From Corallium rubrum (lineage: Eukaryota > Cnidaria > Anthozoa > Scleralcyonacea > Coralliidae): DNA of 64,000 nt. The notes beneath the pieces are model-generated. The model worked only from the letters and a program-made list of their open reading frames with translations, did no database searches and was not told where the DNA came from. Both the position numbers and the translations under genes were made by a program. The DNA is taken from positions 12,408,143 through 12,472,142 of the forward strand of contig OZ035998.1 of the NCBI GenBank assembly GCA_964035015.1. Direction: 5' to 3'. How positions within the stretch are numbered: position 1 is the first letter of the stretch; each line of letters opens with the position of its first letter. This document shows, piece by piece, positions 43,840 through 56,062 of the stretch.

Positions 43840-45362
43840 GTAAGTTTTTGACATAAAATATTTTTCAGTGATTACATTGCATTGCTTAAAATAAGAAATC
43901 CTTATACATACCTAGAAGCTTTGGTAAATAAATATTGTCAAAAACTGTAGAAAATAACATCATGCTATTTCTTGGAGAAAAATATTGCTGTAATATTGCT
44001 GTTTGTTTTAGGAGAAAAAACGATATTGTTTTTCATCTACTGGTTTACTTAGATAGTAATTACTCCATTCGCACTCTCTATACTCTATTTTATTTTAGCA
44101 GATGCAAGATTATGGTTGGGTAGTGGCTGCTGTCACACATTGTCCCTATACCGTGCGAAGAGTCTTCGCTATTTACTCCGGACCTATTAATTATTTCCGT
44201 TATTACAGATTTTGTTTCGATTCATTATCACACATAGACCTTTTGCAATACCCCGCCAGAGTACTAGGTTCGGCCGTTTTGGTAACATGAAATCGAGGCG
44301 GGTAGATACTGCAGTGTTGATTTCACCTTCAACAAGGCTTCAAAATAACATGAAGCGATAACTGCATGAATTATCCTACACTGCCAACTGCGAAACCAGT
44401 GAGCTAACTCGGAGAATGGAGCTGTCCAAACATGATTTGAACTAGCACCTTTGGGAATTTGAACTTATGCTTTACCAATGGAACTATAGAGTTAATACCA
44501 CCGAGCGAATGCGAACGTATCGAAACGAAATGGTCATAAATTGCCGTGTTCCTCTGCACACAACGAAAAAAAGTGGCCAATATGAGGAGAAAGTGTCACA
44601 CTATTAGTACTATCATACATAATAAGGGGGCACTGGAGTTTAACTTGAAGCCAACCGGTGTAACTATACTTTTTTGTATTTATGTTATTTTCGTCAGGGT
44701 CAATAAATATATACGTTTCCAGCTCTCAGCTTATAGGCCTATACATATACTCCCAACCCTATAAATTAACGAAACAAATATAAGCAACTATAATTCGCGT
44801 TCGCGTACAGACATGGAACTACGCCATACACAGATTACTACAAGCATTTTGACTAAAGACATTTCTCAGTATACAGTTTTAGTATTACTAAGAAGTAGTG
44901 ATAAAAACCGAGCCTTCGATCGTGTGCTGACCTTTTCACGATTCTCCACAGCACTTGTGCCAAAACGTCAACTCTGCATTTTTTAGTTGTGCGGGGTTTC
45001 TTCCATTCAATGCACTGCCAGATATGCCTTCTTGCCTTAAAAAACAAGGACTATATACCGCAGATAAGACTGCATGTCGGGTGACCTAGACAAAACTATT
45101 CCAAATTATTTGTTTTGAATCTGGCTATGTCAAATCAGTCGCTCCCGTACTCTGGCGGGGTATTGTATAAGGTCCATATGGCCAAGAATTTAGTCTATTC
45201 TCCGTTGCCTGCCACAGAGAACAAGGCCAATTTTTCCACTTCCAAAAAGGTATTTTCTGCGTTCTTGACTGCTTCATCAATTAGTCATCCATCCCTCATG
45301 AGCGCGGTATACATCTTGGTTGGGGTCTATTTAACCTATAAATAGCTGAGGTTTATTTAACC

Positions 45363-45411
<49 letters not shown>

Positions 45412-45451
45412 GTAATAATAATTACTTTGTATTCACATTTGCTATTATTAG
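43840..45451 (+). other. Intron, inverted fragments and TTA array
   Basis: Contains inverted ATACCCCGCCAGAGTAC-like segments (near 44250 and 45150) and a TTA array at 45363-45411 close to the next acceptor. No exon was seen. Confidence 0.6.
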
Positions 45452-45754
45452 CTATCCAGTTAAAAGAAGGAAAGACTGACGAGGCAGGTCGTGTTGAGGT
45501 ATTCCACAAAGGAAGATGGTACTTCGTTTGCAATGGATTATTTGATATGAAAGCAGCAAATGTTGCATGTTGGGAACTAGGTTTTGCAGGAGCACTGAAA
45601 ATTGTCAATTATAAAGCTGATCATGTGCAAGGTTTTGCGTTGGATAACATAACTTGCAAAGGGTCAGAAAGAAGATTAACTGAATGTCGATATACTGATC
45701 TTGGGAGGACAGGATGTGGAGCACAGATGTATGCTGGCGTGTTATGCAATACAG
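45452..45754 (+). CDS. SRCR-domain protein, SRCR exon 2
   Basis: The acceptor CTATTATTAG lies just after a TTA array and the donor is GTAAAA. The domain runs AIQLKEG, GRVEVFHKGRWYFVCNGLFD, NVACWELGFAG, DNITCKGSE, TECRYTD, TGCGAQMYAGVLC. All six group A cysteines are present. The acidic CDD of the first domain is replaced by CNG, so a metal-dependent ligand site is less likely here. Confidence 0.94.
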
Positions 45755-46149
45755 GTAAAACTGGTTTATAATTCACACACATCATTGTTATTAGGCTCAG
45801 CTTGTTTTGTTTTTGTTTTTTTATTTTCTTTTACCTGAAAGGATAAGAGTGATTGGTTGTTGTGCGGTGGGAAGTCTATAAGTTCTTGGCTTCTTAGGGG
45901 ATATTAAGAAATATTTTCAAACAAAACGGATTTTTGTGTTTTCATCTGTAAGGTTTATATTGTGTATTATATATTGTGAATAATGTAATAATTATGTAAA
46001 GGATAAATTCTGTTATAGAAGCGAAAATTTGTGGAAACACGACACCACGTTTATTTTTATTTTTATTGCTTAGACCATGGCATATCCATAAATTCTTGCT
46101 TCCATCCGTGAAAGCATCGTCGGTTAAACTTTATTTCTTTGCGGTTTAG

Positions 46150-46464
46150 ATATTTCAGGTATCCGTCTTCGAGGTGAAAAATCTCCAGAGATAGGTCGAG
46201 TTGAACTCCTGGACAAGAATGAATGGTTTGCAATTTGTGCGGATAGAACTTGGAACACGAATAACGGAAAAGTGGTTTGCCGTCATTTGAAATTCCCAGA
46301 GCTAATAGAAATTTCAACCTATGCGAACGATCAGGGCACATCAATGCCAAATGTATGGCAATACGATATTACATGTAATGGCACCGAGAGAGATATTCAG
46401 CATTGTCCTAAAAAAAGTCAACATGCAAGTTGCAATACTGTTGCTGGGGTACGATGCAAGCCAG
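46150..46464 (+). CDS. SRCR-domain protein, SRCR exon 3
   Basis: Two possible acceptors 9 bp apart (before 46150 and before 46159), both in frame, so a three-residue alternative (DIS in or out) is possible. The domain shows GIRLRGE, GRVELLDKNEWFAICADRTW, KVVCRHLKFPE, YDITCNGTE, QHCPKKSQHASCNTVAGVRC. Six cysteines are kept. The donor is GTAATA. Confidence 0.93.
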
Positions 46465-47829
46465 GTAATAACATTTATAAAATAACACAAGTAAAATTTA
46501 CTAAAATCCGTATGTTATATATATATATATACAGTACTGTAGGTGCATCTATATAACAGTACAAACTGAACATGCAAACAAAATTAGAATGTATAGAGAA
46601 TAATAATACATGGATGTGCGGAAATATGAAATTTATTTCGAGTGTTGACTAGGATATCTCACGAGTGAGCAAAGCGAATGAGTGAGATATCTTTGTCAAC
46701 ACGAGAAATAAATTTCAAATTTCCAAGCATTCTGGCATGTATTGTTCTGTTTATTATATTAAAAATAGTCCTATTTCCCCACAAAAATAGAGCAGTAAAC
46801 TCTAATGCGTTACACGATAATCGACACATGTGAGATTATCATTAATAATCACACATGTGGGATTTTCGTTTTTATTAGTAGCGGAAACATCAATAAAACA
46901 CTCTATTTTATATAATAAATTGGTTTAATGCAACATGGCAATTGTACAGATTTTTGCGGTATATGTAATACAGTCTTTATTTATTAGAGATATTCTGTCT
47001 AATTAATTTCGTCAGATACCATTATGTTATTAATACTTTTAAATTATTTGAAAAGTATTTTAAACTTTCGCACGATGGTATAAGAAGCATGTCATCAAGC
47101 GCAACGATGTCATCAAAATTTGAAAAAAAGAGAAGACAAATCATAGGAACCGGGATATTTTTTTAAATTTTGTTTTTATTATAATATTTGAAAGAGCTGA
47201 ATTTGATTTTTTCTGTATTTGAAAACTTTTTTTTGAGAAACACAGTGCTCGTAAATGCTTAAATCCCAAGTTTATGAACGCAAGGTTGTGAGATATTACG
47301 GTCATCCTTTTTACCCTCATAAAAGTTGATATGTCTCTGGAGTTTTGTGAATCGATTGCCTAGTTTGGTCACGCAGTCGTAGTAAATGCACATTTTCTCA
47401 AAAAGGTTCACTCCTCAAATTTTTCACTGGGGGACATCTCCCCGTAGTTACGTGCCCAGAAATGTTCTTTATAAACTTCTCAAACTCATTAATAATTCAT
47501 GAAGAAAACACAAAGGAAATTACTACCGTGTTGGTGATTTTTATGTCCGATGAAGAAATTACATAAATTAAGCAAACTTTTACCTCGATGTTCTCTTAAA
47601 ACACCCATGTGTTTGAGATGCTATATCAAACACTCGGAAGGGTGTTTCATCATATCCAAACATCTTGACGTTTTTTTCCAAAAAAAAATTGGTTTCACTT
47701 CGATTTTCAACAAACGTCTTAGTGTTCGGATATCCTGATGAAATAATCCTCTTCGTATGTATTACATATACTAAACAGGGTTTACTTTAACTCTCCATGT
47801 TTACTCTGAATATAAATTTCTTGTTGCAG
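46465..47829 (+). other. Intron with hairpins and a dispersed repeat copy
   Basis: Contains hairpins near 46620-46735 and 46790-46910 and an AT-anchored repeat copy from 47483 to about 47740. The long frames seen are not coding. Confidence 0.6.
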
Positions 47830-48138
47830 CTCTTCGACTCGTTGATTCGAACTCCGCAAATTCTGGGAGAGTTGAGGCATTTGCTGATAACAGCTGGGGT
47901 ACTGTTTGTGATGGTAGTTGGGATGGAAAAACTGGAAATTTGGCTTGCCGCGAGTTAGGTTTTCCTGGTTTACTAACTTTACTTCCGGGATTTGCGTATG
48001 TGCCTATGGGAACTGGAGAGATAGCATATAACAGCGTCAGTTGCTATGGAGATGAAACCAGATTGTCTAAATGCTTAAATAATGCCTTTGACAACAGTTG
48101 TACACACTATAATGATATTGGAGTTGTTTGCAAAAAAG
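47830..48138 (+). CDS. SRCR-domain protein, SRCR exon 4
   Basis: The acceptor TTGTTGCAG is strong; the donor is GTATAA. The domain shows LRLVDSN, GRVEAFADNSWGTVCDGSWD, NLACRELGFPG, NSVSCYGDE, SKCLNNAFDNSC, NDIGVVC, with six cysteines. The first Asp pair is reduced to CDG. Confidence 0.94.
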
Positions 48139-48931
48139 GTATAATGAAGAAATAGACTATTATTAATTTTACAGGTTGCAGTCGAAATTTATTAACGCAT
48201 TCAGTTTTATCTACCAGAATCGGAGCAAAACAAGCACACGCATTTTAAATCTTTTTACATTTTAAAAGCCATTAAAATTATTGTTTTAAAATTTCATGAA
48301 TCTTTGTGAGGCTATATGGCTTTATTTAGTAGAAAAAGCAGCAATAAATAGTAATATAATAATAATATGATAAAAGTGTATGTTGTTCTATTTTTCTTTG
48401 AACACTGTAAAAAATAATCAGAATTAATTTATTGATTATTAATAACTAATTTATTCGTGTAAGTTAAAATGAACAAACGAACAACCGAACGAACGAACGA
48501 ACGAACGAACAAACGAACGAACGAACGAACGAACGAACGAACGAACGAACGAACGAACGAACGAACGAACGAACGAACGAACGAACGAACGAACGAACGA
48601 ACGAACGAACGAACGAACGAACGAACGAACGAACGAACGAACGAACAAATAGGTAAATGAATGAATGAACAAATTAAATTCTGGACTGCACTCATGTTAT
48701 TTTTATTTTATGCACGTCTATTTTTAATACTTATTACAGACAGACAACCTTTACTCATAATGAATAGCGAGGTGTCAGTTCTATTATGATCTATTACAAA
48801 ATTCGGTTTTGGATTACGAGGCAATTTTTTAAACTCAGGTGGTATAATGTGGATGACGAGTTCATTTGGTGAAAATACCTAATCTCTGAATGCATTCTAT
48901 AGTAGTGTTTGACGGTTTTTTATTTATTCAG
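48139..48931 (+). other. Intron with (ACGA)n array
   Basis: Contains the GAAC tetranucleotide array at about 48485-48650. No exon. Confidence 0.7.
48485..48650. repeat. (GAAC)n array
   Basis: A near-perfect GAAC repeat. NERT / FVRS frames over it are translation artefacts. It is complementary to the motif at 3.6-3.8 kb. Confidence 0.95.
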
Positions 48932-49240
48932 GAATTCGCCTTAATGGTGCGAACACTGATACAGAAGGCCGAGTCGAGATATTTGTGAATGGAAAATGGG
49001 GAAGTCTTGAAGTCAAAACGTGGAGCAGTAAACACGCTAGGGTTGTGTGCCGTGTGTTGGGATACTTGGATGCTGAGGAAAAACTTGACACCTCTTTAGT
49101 TCCTCAAGGATCTGGATTAATCTGGGTCATGAGTGGCAACTGCACTGGAGAAGAAAAAAGGCTTGTTCAATGTCTGTCTATCAAATTAGAAAATAATTCA
49201 AAAATTCATGGAAATGACGTAGGCGTGAAATGCAAACCAG
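48932..49240 (+). CDS. SRCR-domain protein, SRCR exon 5, lacking a disulfide
   Basis: GIRLNGANT, GRVEIFVNGKWGSLEVKTW, ARVVCRVLGYLD, SGNCTGEE, VQCLSIK, NDVGVKC. Only four cysteines are present. The first (position C2, where others have TVCDD) is replaced by SLEV, and the one before the HxNDVG segment (C7) by NNSK. In SRCR domains C2 pairs with C7, so a whole disulfide is missing while the two others remain. The reading frame is intact and the splice signals are normal (donor GTCAGT), so this is divergence rather than decay. The start could be off by one base. Confidence 0.92.
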
Positions 49241-49526
49241 GTCAGTCTTATAAGGCGCCGTCAATGCATTTTCTTGCAACTTGCAACGTAGATAATTTGC
49301 ATTTCAAGGTGTACGTAATATAAAAAATCACTTAGTTTTTAATACTCTTAGTTTCTGATATAATTATATTTCTCGACAACTTGCAAGTTGGAAATCCGAC
49401 CGCAACCTGCAATTGGAAGTTGCAGAGAACATTACCCTACTTAATACGGTCTCTAGCTTTGTGATTGCAGAGAGATTAAAAGTACAACAAAATGAATGAT
49501 ATGCATAGAAACAGCTAATATGTTAG

Positions 49527-49576
<50 letters not shown>

Positions 49577-50067
49577 TAGTTAATAATTCATGAGGAAAAT
49601 TCAAAAGAAATTAATCTTTAATCAGTGTCTTTATATAGTATGATACACACCCTACAAACCCACTAACTTGTATATAAATGTGAATGTTTTATTAATCAGG
49701 TCTATAATCTATATCACATATATAGACACATGAGGTCTATATCACATATACAGACACTTGTCTCTTAACCATTTCGACAAGGGTACGCTGGTAGTGCCCC
49801 CATACGAGAGGGAGAGGCGACGTTTAGTTGCAAACAAGCTGTTATTAGATGAGAACTTATACAATGATAAAGCACGCTGACTCGGTTTTTAAATATTACA
49901 TATAAATAAAGATTGTTGTTAAAGATCACAGTATATATTATATTCTTACATTATACTCTCGTTAAAAATTGTTTCAGTCGCAAAAAGTTAGTCGTATTTT
50001 TTGCTATTCTTTATACTACTGAATTATGAGAGATATTTTATCCCGTTTTTCATTATATTACCAACAG
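49241..50067 (+). other. Intron with AT array and dispersed repeat
   Basis: An AT array (49530-49572) runs directly into an AT-anchored repeat copy (to about 49905). No exon. Confidence 0.7.
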
Positions 50068-50382
50068 TTTCTCCGTTGATTCGTATGAAAGGAGGAACGC
50101 TGACAATGGGGCGCCTTGAGATCTTTCACGAAGGTGAATGGGGGAGCATTTGTGAGTTAAACCGGCAATCATGGAACGACAAAGCTTCGACGGTTGCTTG
50201 TCGGGAATTGGGATTTCCTGGGTTTATAAGGAGGACAAACACGATACGTGGATTTGGGATTGTTTGGACGGATAGTGTAAAATGTAATGGAACCGAACAA
50301 AGTATATTGGATTGTTCTCATTTTTCATGGTTATCGAGCACTTGTTCACATTGGTATGACATAACTTTGCAATGTCAAACAG
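50068..50382 (+). CDS. SRCR-domain protein, SRCR exon 6
   Basis: The acceptor TTACCAACAG; the donor GTATAT. It shows LIRMKGGT, GRLEIFHEGEWGSICELN, TVACRELGFPG, DSVKCNGTE, LDCSHF, STCSHWYDITLQC. Six cysteines. There is a two-residue insertion after the first Cys (CELNRQSW) compared with CDDSW. Confidence 0.94.
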
Positions 50383-50756
50383 GTATATAATTTTTTTAGA
50401 ATATAAGTGATAAATTATATATATGTCTGCTGTCTACCTCTTTTGGTTGTTTAGCAGCTGCATATCCGTCTACTTGCTTGTATGTCTACTTGTCAACCAA
50501 TCTGTCTACCTGTATCAGAACTGGCTATACATGTACATGTCTGTTTGTATATACCTGTCTACTTGTTTATTTTCTACTTGTCTACTCGTCTACCTGTCTA
50601 CTTGTTTACTTGTTTAATTTTCTACTTGTCTACTCGTCTACTTGTTTACCTGTCTACTTGTTTACCTGTCTACTTGTTTACTTGTCTACTTGTTTATTTT
50701 TTTACTTGTTTACTCGTCTACCAGTCTATACCTGTCTATATAGTGTAATAAAATTA

Positions 50757-50880
50757 GCGTGCTGCGTAGGCAGTGTAGAAACAACAATCGAAATATAGTA
50801 AGGTTAGATATACTGCCGAAACAGAGAGGTTAGATATACTGTTTCGGCAGTATATCTAACCTTACTATATTTCGATTATA
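50757..50880. repeat. Inverted Penelope-like 3'-end repeat
   Basis: GTGCTGCGTAGGCAGTGT starts a copy of the terminal sequence at 27700-27770 in reverse. A second inverted part (GTTTCGGCAGTATATC onward) makes a hairpin. Confidence 0.65.
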
Positions 50881-51099
50881 CCTGTCTATAGCTGTTTATA
50901 CATATCGATATCTCTACCTGTCTATACCTCTCTACCTGTCTACTGTATATCTGCCTAGCTGTCTACTTGTCTCCCATATATACCTGTTTGTTTTCTACCT
51001 GTTTGCCTGTCCAGCAGCTGCCTATCCGTCTATTTGACAGCCTATTTTCTGTCTGCCGGTCTATATACCACTTTACCTGTCTACTACCTTGTCTGTCTG

Positions 51100-51903
51100 G
51101 GCTGTTCGGAAAACGCGGGGTGCGGGGTGCGGGGTCAATTTAATTTTTAATTATAAAAGCGAATAAAGGATATACTTTTGTTTTAAAATTATGCCTATCG
51201 AAAATATTCGTTTCAAACAAGCGGTACAGTATTAAAAATATATAACTATTTTAATTAAAGTTAATGTAAGTCCAAGATGGCATCCCAAATCATCGAGTTT
51301 GGATTCGAGTTTAAGTTAAAGTTCGAATCACATCTAGTAAACACGTTGGTGGGTCAGGATAGCGTATAAGCTAGGCGGTAAACACGGCAGCTAGTGGGTC
51401 AATTTTGACGATATACGTAAGCCAAGTAACATAATAACATTAGTCTTAGATGTGGTTTGGTGTCGGATAGTGCCAGACTTAAAAACCCCAACAATAATAC
51501 ATAATAAGGACTGCAGTTCAACGAAATAATTCGCCTAGCTTACACGCTATCCTGACCCACTAACGTGTTTACCAGCTCGTATACTATATACTCTAGCCTG
51601 ATATACTAGATGTGATTCGAACCCCATCTTGGACGTACAGTCTCCCTCGCAGCCGTTCTTTGGGTCGGAGGGATGAGAGTCCGACCCAAAGAACGGCTGC
51701 GAGGGAGACAAGGACTTACATTGGCTTATTAAAATAGCTATATATATTTGTAATACTGTACCGCCTGGTTTTATACGAATATTTTTCAATAGGAATAATT
51801 TTAAAACAACAACAACTAAAAGATATACTTTATTCGCTTTTATTATTAAAAATTAATTTCACCCCGCACCCCGCACCCCATACCCCGCGTTTTCCGAACA
51901 GCC
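51100..51903. mobile_element. Fold-back MITE, 804 bp, with nested hairpin
   Basis: Terminal GGCTGTTCGGAAAACGCGGG is mirrored at 51884-51903. Arms are complementary over most of their length (for example GGGTCAGGATAGCGT against ACGCTATCCTGACCC). A second perfect ~30-bp hairpin (51644-51711, TCCCTCGCAGCCGTTC arms) is nested in the right arm only. The element sits inside a GTCT microsatellite, so the target duplication cannot be read. Confidence 0.75.
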
Positions 51904-51910
51904 GTCTGTC

Positions 51911-52830
<920 letters not shown>

Positions 52831-52904
52831 ATTACTTGCAAAATTTTATTACTCTAATACAGTTGTTTCTTATCATGCCGCATTACATCTCTATATTGCA
52901 ACAG

Positions 52905-53219
52905 ATGTTCGTCTGGTTAAACCTCCATATTCGATCTTAGAAGAAGGAGTCGAGTTGTATTCTAAAGGACAATGGGCAAAAGTTTGCGATGATGGATCGT
53001 GGGACGATGTTGATTCTAAAGTTCTTTGCAAATCACTTGGATTCGACCCAAATGGAGCTCTTTACAAAAGTTTCGCTATACAAGGAGATCCCGGACTGAA
53101 AACAAACTGGCTTGGAAATGTGACATGCAACGGAAGTGAAGATACTTTAATGAAATGCCTGTCGGAAAGTAACTATACTTGCCCTCAAAGAAGATATATA
53201 GTAATCAAGTGTAAAGCAA
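52905..53219 (+). CDS. SRCR-domain protein, SRCR exon 7
   Basis: The acceptor TATTGCAACAG; the donor GTAAGT. It shows VRLVKPP, GVELYSKGQWAKVCDDGSWDD, KVLCKSLGFDP, GNVTCNGSE, MKCLSESNYTC, YIVIKC. Six cysteines, CDD retained. The usual GR before VE is changed to EG. Confidence 0.93.
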
Positions 53220-53694
53220 GTAAGTGAATCAATTTTTCTATTTACACTTAAAATTAGTATTTATAGTCATTAAAGTTAAAAGACGTAAATCATATACCTA
53301 CACATTGTGTTTTTTTAAAACAAACAGATTTTATTTAAAACTATAAACGAGAAAATATAATTAATAAATTTACCCCCTTTTACCTATTTAATATATTTTT
53401 TCACTTCACAAGCATTTTCCAATTTCGCTAAGAAAAAAATATTATAATGGAGCAATTTTTTGTTCAACTTTGTTTGCGATGGCAGTATATAAAAATGATC
53501 ATTTAAAACTCTTTTTTTATACAAGTCACTGTTTAAAATTCTATGAAAGGGAATTACTTTACTATGTAAATTTTTTTCCATTAATTACTAAATTCCTATT
53601 TTCTTTCATAAAAATACGATTAGGAAAATATTTTCTGCTATAAAAGCCTTCTTCTATGCAACACTGTTTCTTAAACTTATCTGTTAATATCCAG
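53220..53694 (+). other. Intron, nothing seen
   Basis: AT-rich, no recognisable feature. Confidence 0.6.
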
Positions 53695-53991
53695 GTGTTC
53701 GTCTTGTTGGAGATAAACAAAGACCGTTTTCAGGGAAACTTGAAGTGTTACTCGAGAATAGATGGGGACCAGTTTGTGGAAAATCTTTAAGCAGTCGTCC
53801 TGCTGCAGTTGTTTGTCGAGAATTAGGGTATGCGGAAAGTATGTCGACATTTATCGGCCGACCACAAGACTCAGAACAGTTAGTTTTGGATCGTTTTCGT
53901 TGTAATGGTGACGAAAGCAAGGTAGCTGAATGCAGATTGGGTACATGGAAAAACAAGTCATGTCCCCAATGGAATATCGTATGTCGACCAG
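53695..53991 (+). CDS. SRCR-domain protein, SRCR exon 8
   Basis: The acceptor AATATCCAG; the donor GTAGGT. It shows VRLVGDK, GKLEVLLENRWGPVCGKS, AVVCRELGYAE, DRFRCNGDE, AECRLGTWKNKSC, NIVC. Six cysteines; it is the shortest of the set (99 residues) with a trimmed C-terminal loop. Confidence 0.93.
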
Positions 53992-54439
53992 GTAGGTTGA
54001 AGTCGTTAAAATAAAATATAAATTACTGCATTATATCCTATATGTACGAATTATCTTCACTGTCCATGTGATGCAGCTTTGATGTATTTGATATGTATAA
54101 AACAAATGCACGAGTAAAGCATGAAAGCAAGCATATTATATATATACATTGCAACAACTACCGTCTACCAAGCTAGTGAATAAAATCGTACGATAATTTC
54201 TAACTAGTGGAGTGATGTCGTATGACCAATGAGAGTTTTACTTGTCTCATCAATTTCACTGAAATCTCAGTTCTTATACAATTATATAACATGTGAAATG
54301 ACATTTCGAAATTTTACTTCTATGATTATTGACCAGAAGCGTCGTGTTGTTCTGAGCTATAGTTTTCGAAATATTAGTAATTGCAATTATTAAAGTCCGC
54401 GGATACGCAGTGTGTTTATAATATATTTCTCTGACGTTC

Positions 54440-54655
54440 AGTCATACGCTCAAATTCGTTCCCAGAGCCCACGTCCCATTACCCAGCGGGCGGGAAACGA
54501 GAGGCTCTGGGATAATCTGTTCACGCCATCACAGGATTCTTGTTACCGGAAGAAGTCACTGTGTTCATCAGCCAATGAAATATCGATGTGAAACGGATTA
54601 TCGCAGAGTCGCTCGTTTCCCGGGTGGGTAACGTGGGCTTTGAGAATGAGATTGT
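54440..54655. mobile_element. TIR element, ~215 bp
   Basis: CCCAGAGCCCACGTCCCATT and GGGAAACGAG on the left recur inverted as CTCGTTTCCCGGGTGGGTAA and ACGTGGGCTTTGAGAA on the right. No ORF. Confidence 0.55.
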
Positions 54656-55076
54656 CATACGCTTTATAATAATTTTTACGTACATTTGTTTGCATTGTCA
54701 GAATTAAGAACATAGTCAAAATACTATTCTTCGTAAATATTGTGAAGTTTCGAAATATCAGCTTTCGATTAATTAAACAAGTTTCACAGTACAATTTAAT
54801 AGCTCACCGTTGGCTGTATTTGTATGGAAACGCGGGTTTCAAATACCACTCACCCGTCAGAATTAACAAAGAAACATGAATATCTCCGCAAATGCACATA
54901 ACAACCTTTGATAATATCGATTACTCTTGACAATGCAATGTCCAGCGAGCGAGGTTTGCGGGCATTGGGTCCGTTGGGGAAGAGGGGCAAAATAACAACG
55001 TAACAGCGCGGTGGACACATGCATGCGTAGCATGTCTATATTTTAATTTGTAAATTTGTGCTGGTGATCCGGTATT

Positions 55077-55474
55077 TTGTTTGTTTGTTTGTTTGTTTGT
55101 TTGTTTGTTTGTTTGTTTGTTTGTTTGTTTGTTTGTTTGTTTGTTTGTTTGTTTGTTTGTTTGTTTGTTTGTTTGTTTGTTTGTTTGTTTGTTTGTTTGT
55201 TTTTTTGTTTGTTTGTTTGTTTGTTTGTTTGTTTGTTTGTTTGTTTGTTTGTTTGTTTGTTTGTTTGTTTGTTTGTTTGTTTGTTTGTTTGTTTGTTTGT
55301 TTGTTTGTTTGTTTGTTTGTTTGTTTGTTTGTTTGTTTGTTTGTTTGTTTGTTTGTTTGTTTGTTTGTTTGTTTGTTTGTTTGTTTGTTTGTTTGTTTGT
55401 TTGTTTGTTTGTTTGTTTGTTTGTTTGTTTGTTTGTTTGTTTGTTTGTTTGTTTGTTTGTTTGTTTGTTTGTTT
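55077..55474. repeat. (TTTG)n array, ~400 bp
   Basis: Almost perfect TTTG repeat with one TTTT interruption near 55201. The longest microsatellite in the window. Confidence 0.97.
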
Positions 55475-55753
55475 TATTTCATTTTATTTTATTAGCTTTG
55501 CCAGTTACACATTACAATTACAAACATAATTATACAGAACGAAAACAGTTTTGGCAGGGACACCACAACAGCAAAAGCCAATTACTGTGGGCCCAACCAG
55601 AACCAAAACCAACCAGACTGACCCTGTTGATGCTATACATTCGGAGTATGCATGTATATAAGTACAGTATGCGTATGTTTGTGGTATTCTGCAGTGAATG
55701 TGTGTACGCGGGTGCATGTTAATATTAAGTGATTTTTTTGAAAATATATTTAG

Positions 55754-56062
55754 GCGTGCGACTTCAAGGAGGCAAACATGATTACGAAGGCTTTGCAGAA
55801 GTCTTTTGGAAAGGCGAATGGAGGAGAATTTGTGCGAACACGTGGACTATAAAAGAAGCTAATGTCGTCTGCACGGAATTGGGATACGGAAAAGCCTTAG
55901 GATTAACACATAAACCAGATAATGTGCCTGGCAAAACATGGCTGAACAACGTTACTTGTGTAGGATCCGAGATCTCTTTATTACAATGTAATTATCAACA
56001 GTTGCCGGATGAAGAAAACTGCAGTGTAAAACTGTTTCCACACATGAAATGCGATTTACAAG
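55754..56062 (+). CDS. SRCR-domain protein, SRCR exon 9
   Basis: The acceptor ATATATTTAG; the donor GTAAAG. It shows VRLQGGK, GFAEVFWKGEWRRICANTW, NVVCTELGYGK, NNVTCVGSE, LQCNYQ, ENCSVKLFPHMKC. Six cysteines. The residues around the first Cys (ICANTW) resemble exon 3 (ICADRTW), and GFAEV replaces GRVEV. Confidence 0.93.

Larger units (their letters stand above)
53992..55753 (+). other. Intron with TIR element and (TTTG)n array
   Basis: Contains a TIR element (about 54440-54655, CCCAGAGCCCACGT ends) and a very long TTTG array (55077-55474). CLFV frames are artefacts. Confidence 0.7.

Noticed and set aside
55058..55722. Frames of 145-213 codons rich in CLFV
   Set aside because: Direct translation of the TTTG array; three overlapping frames are open at once.
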